64,000 nt of DNA, taken from contig SVLK01000006.1 in NCBI GenBank assembly GCA_015067975.1, positions 20,485 to 84,484 of the forward strand. The letters are read 5' to 3'. This stretch comes from Oscillospiraceae bacterium. GTDB lineage: Bacteria > Bacillota > Clostridia > Oscillospirales > Oscillospiraceae. Each line of letters begins with the position of its first letter. The first letter of the stretch is position 1. Of the stretch, positions 60,017 to 64,000 are shown one piece after another. The notes below the pieces were generated by a model. It searched no databases, was not told the DNA's origin, and was given only the letters and a program-made list of their open reading frames with translations. Both the position numbers and the translations under genes were made by a program.

Positions 60017-61489
60017 ATGATGACAGCAAAAGAATATATCGATTCCCTGCGCGAGTTGAAGACCCGCGTGTACATGTTCGGTGAGAAGATCGACAACTGG
60101 GTGGACCATCCCATGATCCGTCCCAGCATCAACTGCGTGGCCATGACGTATGCGCTGGCCCAGGATCCCCAGTACGAGGATCTCATGACCGCCACGTCCA
60201 GCCTGACGGGCAAGAAGATCAACCGCTTCACCCATCTGCACCAGTCCGCGGACGATCTGGTGAAGAAGGTGAAGATGCAGCGCCTGATGGGCCAGAAGAC
60301 GGCCAGCTGCTTCCAGCGCTGCGTGGGTATGGACGCGTTCAACGCCGTCTATTCCACCACCTATGAGATCGACGAGAAGTACGGCACCACCTACCATGAG
60401 AACTTCAAGAAGTTTCTCATCATGGTGCAGGATCAGGACCTGACGGTGGACGGCGCCATGACGGACCCCAAGGGCGACCGAGCCAAGGCCCCTCACCAGC
60501 AGGCAGATCCGGATATGTTCGTGCATGTGGTGGAGCGCCGAGATAACGGTATCGTGGTGTGCGGTGCCAAGTGCCACCAGACCGGTTCCATCAACAGCCA
60601 CTGGCATCTGTTCATGCCCACCATCTCCATGGGCGAGAACGATAAGGACTGGGCCGTCTCCTTCGCCTGCCCCACAGATGCCGAGGGCCTGTACATGATC
60701 TACGGCCGCCAGAGCTGCGATACGCGTAAGATGGAAGACGGCTGCAGCATCGACGTGGGCAACACCAAGTTCGGCGGCCAGGAAGCCCTGGTGGTGCTGG
60801 ACCATGTGTTTATCCCCAATGAATACATCTTCCTGGACGGCGAGTATGAGTTCGCCGGTATGATGGTGGAGCGCTTTGCCGGCTACCATCGCCAGAGCTA
60901 CGGCGGCTGTAAGGTAGGCGTGGGTGACGTGGTCATCGGCGCCGCGGCACTGGCTGCGGAGTATAACGGCGTGGAGAAAGCCAGCGCGGTGAAGGATAAG
61001 CTGATCGAGATGACCCATCTCAATGAGACGCTGTACTCCTGCGGTATCGCCTGCTCCTGCGAAGGCTGCCCCACCAAGGCGGGCAACTACCAGATCGACC
61101 TGCTGCTGGCCAACGTGTGTAAGCAGAACGTGACAAGATTCCCCTATGAGATCGTGCGTCTGGCCGAAGATATCGCAGGCGGCTTGATGGTCACCATGCC
61201 CAGCCAGAAGGATTTCGAGTCCGACCTGCCGGTAGGCCGTGAGGGCGAGACCATCGGCGAGATCTGCAAGAAGTATTTTGCCACGAAGGAAGGCGTGTCC
61301 ACAGAGGACCGCCAGCGCATCCTGCGCTTTTTGGAGAATATGTGCCTGGGCGCGGCAGCAGTGGGTTACCGTACCGAGTCCATGCACGGCGCAGGCTCGC
61401 CGCAGGCGCAGCGCATCATGATCGCACGTCAGGGCGACATTCAGGGAAAGAAGAAGCTGGCAAAGAATATCGCTGGCATTCAGGACTAA
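60017..61489 (+). CDS. abfD: 4-hydroxybutyryl-CoA dehydratase / vinylacetyl-CoA isomerase
   Basis: 490 residues, the usual length. This FAD and [4Fe-4S] enzyme converts 4-hydroxybutyryl-CoA to crotonyl-CoA by radical chemistry. All four cluster ligands are present in the known spacing: Cys98 and Cys102 (TASCFQRCVG), His291 and Cys298 (YHRQSYGGCKVG). These correspond to Cys99, Cys103, His292 and Cys299 of the Clostridium aminobutyricum enzyme. It marks the operon as the succinate/4-aminobutyrate route to butyrate. Start ATG after AAGGAGGAA. Confidence 0.96.
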   Translation: MMTAKEYIDSLRELKTRVYMFGEKIDNWVDHPMIRPSINCVAMTYALAQDPQYEDLMTATSSLTGKKINRFTHLHQSADDLVKKVKMQRLMGQKTASCFQRCVGMDAFNAVYSTTYEIDEKYGTTYHENFKKFLIMVQDQDLTVDGAMTDPKGDRAKAPHQQADPDMFVHVVERRDNGIVVCGAKCHQTGSINSHWHLFMPTISMGENDKDWAVSFACPTDAEGLYMIYGRQSCDTRKMEDGCSIDVGNTKFGGQEALVVLDHVFIPNEYIFLDGEYEFAGMMVERFAGYHRQSYGGCKVGVGDVVIGAAALAAEYNGVEKASAVKDKLIEMTHLNETLYSCGIACSCEGCPTKAGNYQIDLLLANVCKQNVTRFPYEIVRLAEDIAGGLMVTMPSQKDFESDLPVGREGETIGEICKKYFATKEGVSTEDRQRILRFLENMCLGAAAVGYRTESMHGAGSPQAQRIMIARQGDIQGKKKLAKNIAGIQD

Positions 61490-61524
61490 AAGCAACAGGG
61501 AAAAGAGAAAAGAGGAGAAAAACC

Positions 61525-62664
<1,140 letters not shown>

Positions 62665-62678
62665 GGAGGAAGAAAAAG

Positions 62679-63479
62679 ATGAAAATTATGGTAACAGTCA
62701 AGCAGGTCCCCGATACCTCCGGTAAGGTGGCCGTGAACGCCGATGGTACTCTGGATCGTGCATCCATGCAGACCATCATCAACCCCGATGATATGAACGC
62801 CGTAGAGGCGGCTCTGGCGCTGAAGGACGAGCTGGGCTGCAAGGTCATCGCATTCACCATGGGTCCCCCTCCTGCAGAGGGCATGCTGCGTGAGCTGATG
62901 GCTATGGGCGTGGACGAAGGCGTGCTGATCACCGCTCGTGAGTTCGGTGGCTCCGATACCTTCGCTACCTCCCAGATCATCGCTGCCGGTATCGACACCT
63001 ACGGCGTGGACGAGGATGACATCATCCTGGCCGGCCGTCAGGCCATCGACGGCGACACCGCACAGGTGGGTCCCCAGATCGCTGAGAAGCTGAATCTGCC
63101 CCAGATCACCTATGCCGGCGAGATCAAGAAGGACGGCAACACCCTGACTGTCAAGCGTATGCTGGAAGACGGCTACATGACGGTGAAGGTGAATACCCCC
63201 TGCATGATCACCTGCATCAAGGAACTGAACGATCCCCGCTACATGAATGTGCAGGATATTTACTCCGCCTATTCCAAGCCTCTGGTGACCATGACCTATG
63301 AGACTCTGAAGGATCATCCCCTGATCGACAAGAGCACCATCGGTCTGGCCGGTTCTCCCACCAACATCCTGACATCCTTCACGCCTCCCCAGAAGGGCGC
63401 CGGCATGATGATGAGCGGCAATGGTAAGGAGACCACCGATCAACTGGCCGGTATTCTGGCCGATAAACATATCATTTAA
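62679..63479 (+). CDS. etfB: Electron transfer flavoprotein subunit beta
   Basis: 266 residues. EtfB pattern: KIMVTVKQVPDTSG at the N terminus, NPDDMNAVEAALALKDE, and AGRQAIDGDTAQVGPQIAEK (FAD/AMP site signature). It lies next to Bcd and EtfA, so it acts as the Bcd redox partner; adjacency to bcd is typical of bifurcating Etf. Confidence 0.95.
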   Translation: MKIMVTVKQVPDTSGKVAVNADGTLDRASMQTIINPDDMNAVEAALALKDELGCKVIAFTMGPPPAEGMLRELMAMGVDEGVLITAREFGGSDTFATSQIIAAGIDTYGVDEDDIILAGRQAIDGDTAQVGPQIAEKLNLPQITYAGEIKKDGNTLTVKRMLEDGYMTVKVNTPCMITCIKELNDPRYMNVQDIYSAYSKPLVTMTYETLKDHPLIDKSTIGLAGSPTNILTSFTPPQKGAGMMMSGNGKETTDQLAGILADKHII

Positions 63480-63495
63480 GGGGAGGAGAACGAGT

Positions 63496-64000
63496 ATGGC
63501 TTTTAATAGTGCTGATACTGCTGCTTTCAAGAACGTATGGGTATTCTGCGAGCAGCGCCAGGGCGTGATGATGCCCACTACTTTCGAACTGATCTCCGAG
63601 GGCCGCAAGCTGGCCGATGAGCTGGGCGTTGAACTGTGCGGCATTCTGCTGGGCGACAACGTGGACGGTATCGCCAAGGAGCTGGGCGGCTACGGCGCCG
63701 ATAAGGTGTACGTGTACAACAGCCCCCTGCTGAAGGACTTCACCACCGATGCCTATACCAAGGTGATCGTGGAGGCCGTTCATGAGTTCAAGCCCGAGGT
63801 CCTGGTGTTTGGTGCTTCCAACATCGGCCGTGACCTGGCTCCCCGCTGCGCAGCTCGTCTGCACACGGGCCTCTGCGCTGACTGCACCCACCTGGACATC
63901 GATATGCCCAACTACAAGGGCTTCCTGAAGGAAGTCTCCACGCTGCCCGAAGAGCGCATCGAGAAGCTGGGCACCGTGATGATCAACCGTGAGCCCCACA
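63496..64000 (+). CDS. etfA: Electron transfer flavoprotein subunit alpha, N-terminal part (cut by window end)
   Basis: 168 complete codons are visible from the ATG after GGGGAGGAG. N-terminal EtfA domain I: NVWVFCEQRQGVMMPTTFEL, ELCGILLGDN, VLVFGASNIGRDLAPRCAAR, LHTGLCADCTHLDID. The FAD-binding C-terminal domain lies beyond the window. It is the last visible gene of the butyrate operon. Confidence 0.93.
   Translation, partial: MAFNSADTAAFKNVWVFCEQRQGVMMPTTFELISEGRKLADELGVELCGILLGDNVDGIAKELGGYGADKVYVYNSPLLKDFTTDAYTKVIVEAVHEFKPEVLVFGASNIGRDLAPRCAARLHTGLCADCTHLDIDMPNYKGFLKEVSTLPEERIEKLGTVMINREPH

Noticed and set aside
59999..61495. 498-codon frame antisense to abfD
   Set aside because: Composition typical of reverse-strand shadows; abfD motifs are complete on the plus strand.

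Overview
The window looks like chromosome from a strictly anaerobic, butyrate-forming Clostridia member, most likely a gut Oscillospiraceae of the Flavonifractor/Intestinimonas/Lawsonibacter type. This is inferred from moderately high GC, strong AGGAGG-type ribosome sites, clostridial -35/-10 promoters, a clostridial-style yybP-ykoY leader, CoA/Etf-based metabolism and a 4-hydroxybutyryl-CoA dehydratase operon. No rRNA, tRNA, CRISPR array, phage gene or insertion sequence was seen. The genus is a guess.

Layout. 1-8.1 kb: housekeeping genes (end of an M28 peptidase, uvrA, a small membrane protein, recD2, comFC-like, mreB). 8.1-10.5 kb: a class I aminotransferase, and on the minus strand an acid-sugar dehydratase-like enolase-superfamily enzyme. 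10.5-19.7 kb: a sigma-54 module. A RocR-type enhancer-binding protein precedes a perfect-consensus -24/-12 promoter that drives an NhaC-family transporter, an ArgH-like C-N lyase, an MmgE/PrpD protein, a malic enzyme and a MATE exporter. The lyase/epimerase pairing resembles the known iminodisuccinate route, so the operon may take up N-succinyl-type compounds and release fumarate. 19.8-26.3 kb: a DUF2461 protein, a riboswitch-controlled P-type ATPase (probably Mn2+ or Ca2+ export), and two near-identical xpt transcription units flanking a minus-strand MATE gene. 26.5-34.2 kb: an oligopeptide ABC transporter operon with an embedded S9 peptidase. 34.3-36.1 kb: a nitroreductase and an AraC-type regulator.

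36.2-56.0 kb is the most unusual part. A 3-hydroxyacyl-CoA dehydrogenase gene and a long transporter/catabolic operon share a two-block upstream element. The operon encodes a branched-chain-amino-acid-type ABC importer, two family III CoA-transferases, a methylmalonyl-CoA-epimerase-like protein, three thiolase-fold proteins, an SDR, two more HCDH-fold proteins, a zinc alcohol dehydrogenase, a UxaE-like sugar-acid epimerase, a thioesterase and a split transketolase. It has no acyl-CoA dehydrogenase or enoyl-CoA hydratase of its own. One thiolase (Cys to Glu, His to Gln) and one HCDH (no Rossmann glycine motif, catalytic His to Arg) look like pseudoenzymes. The gene set suggests CoA-dependent breakdown of an already hydroxylated acid, with part of the carbon leaving through transketolase. 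I know of no described pathway with this gene content.

56.4-64.0 kb: the 4-hydroxybutyrate-to-butyryl-CoA operon (4-hydroxybutyrate dehydrogenase, crotonase, CoA-transferase, 4-hydroxybutyryl-CoA dehydratase, acyl-CoA dehydrogenase, EtfB, EtfA). EtfA is cut by the end of the window. The crotonase and Bcd/Etf here could supply the steps missing from the preceding cluster. Upstream lies a 410-base intergenic region with a good promoter and five TTGCAA palindromes.
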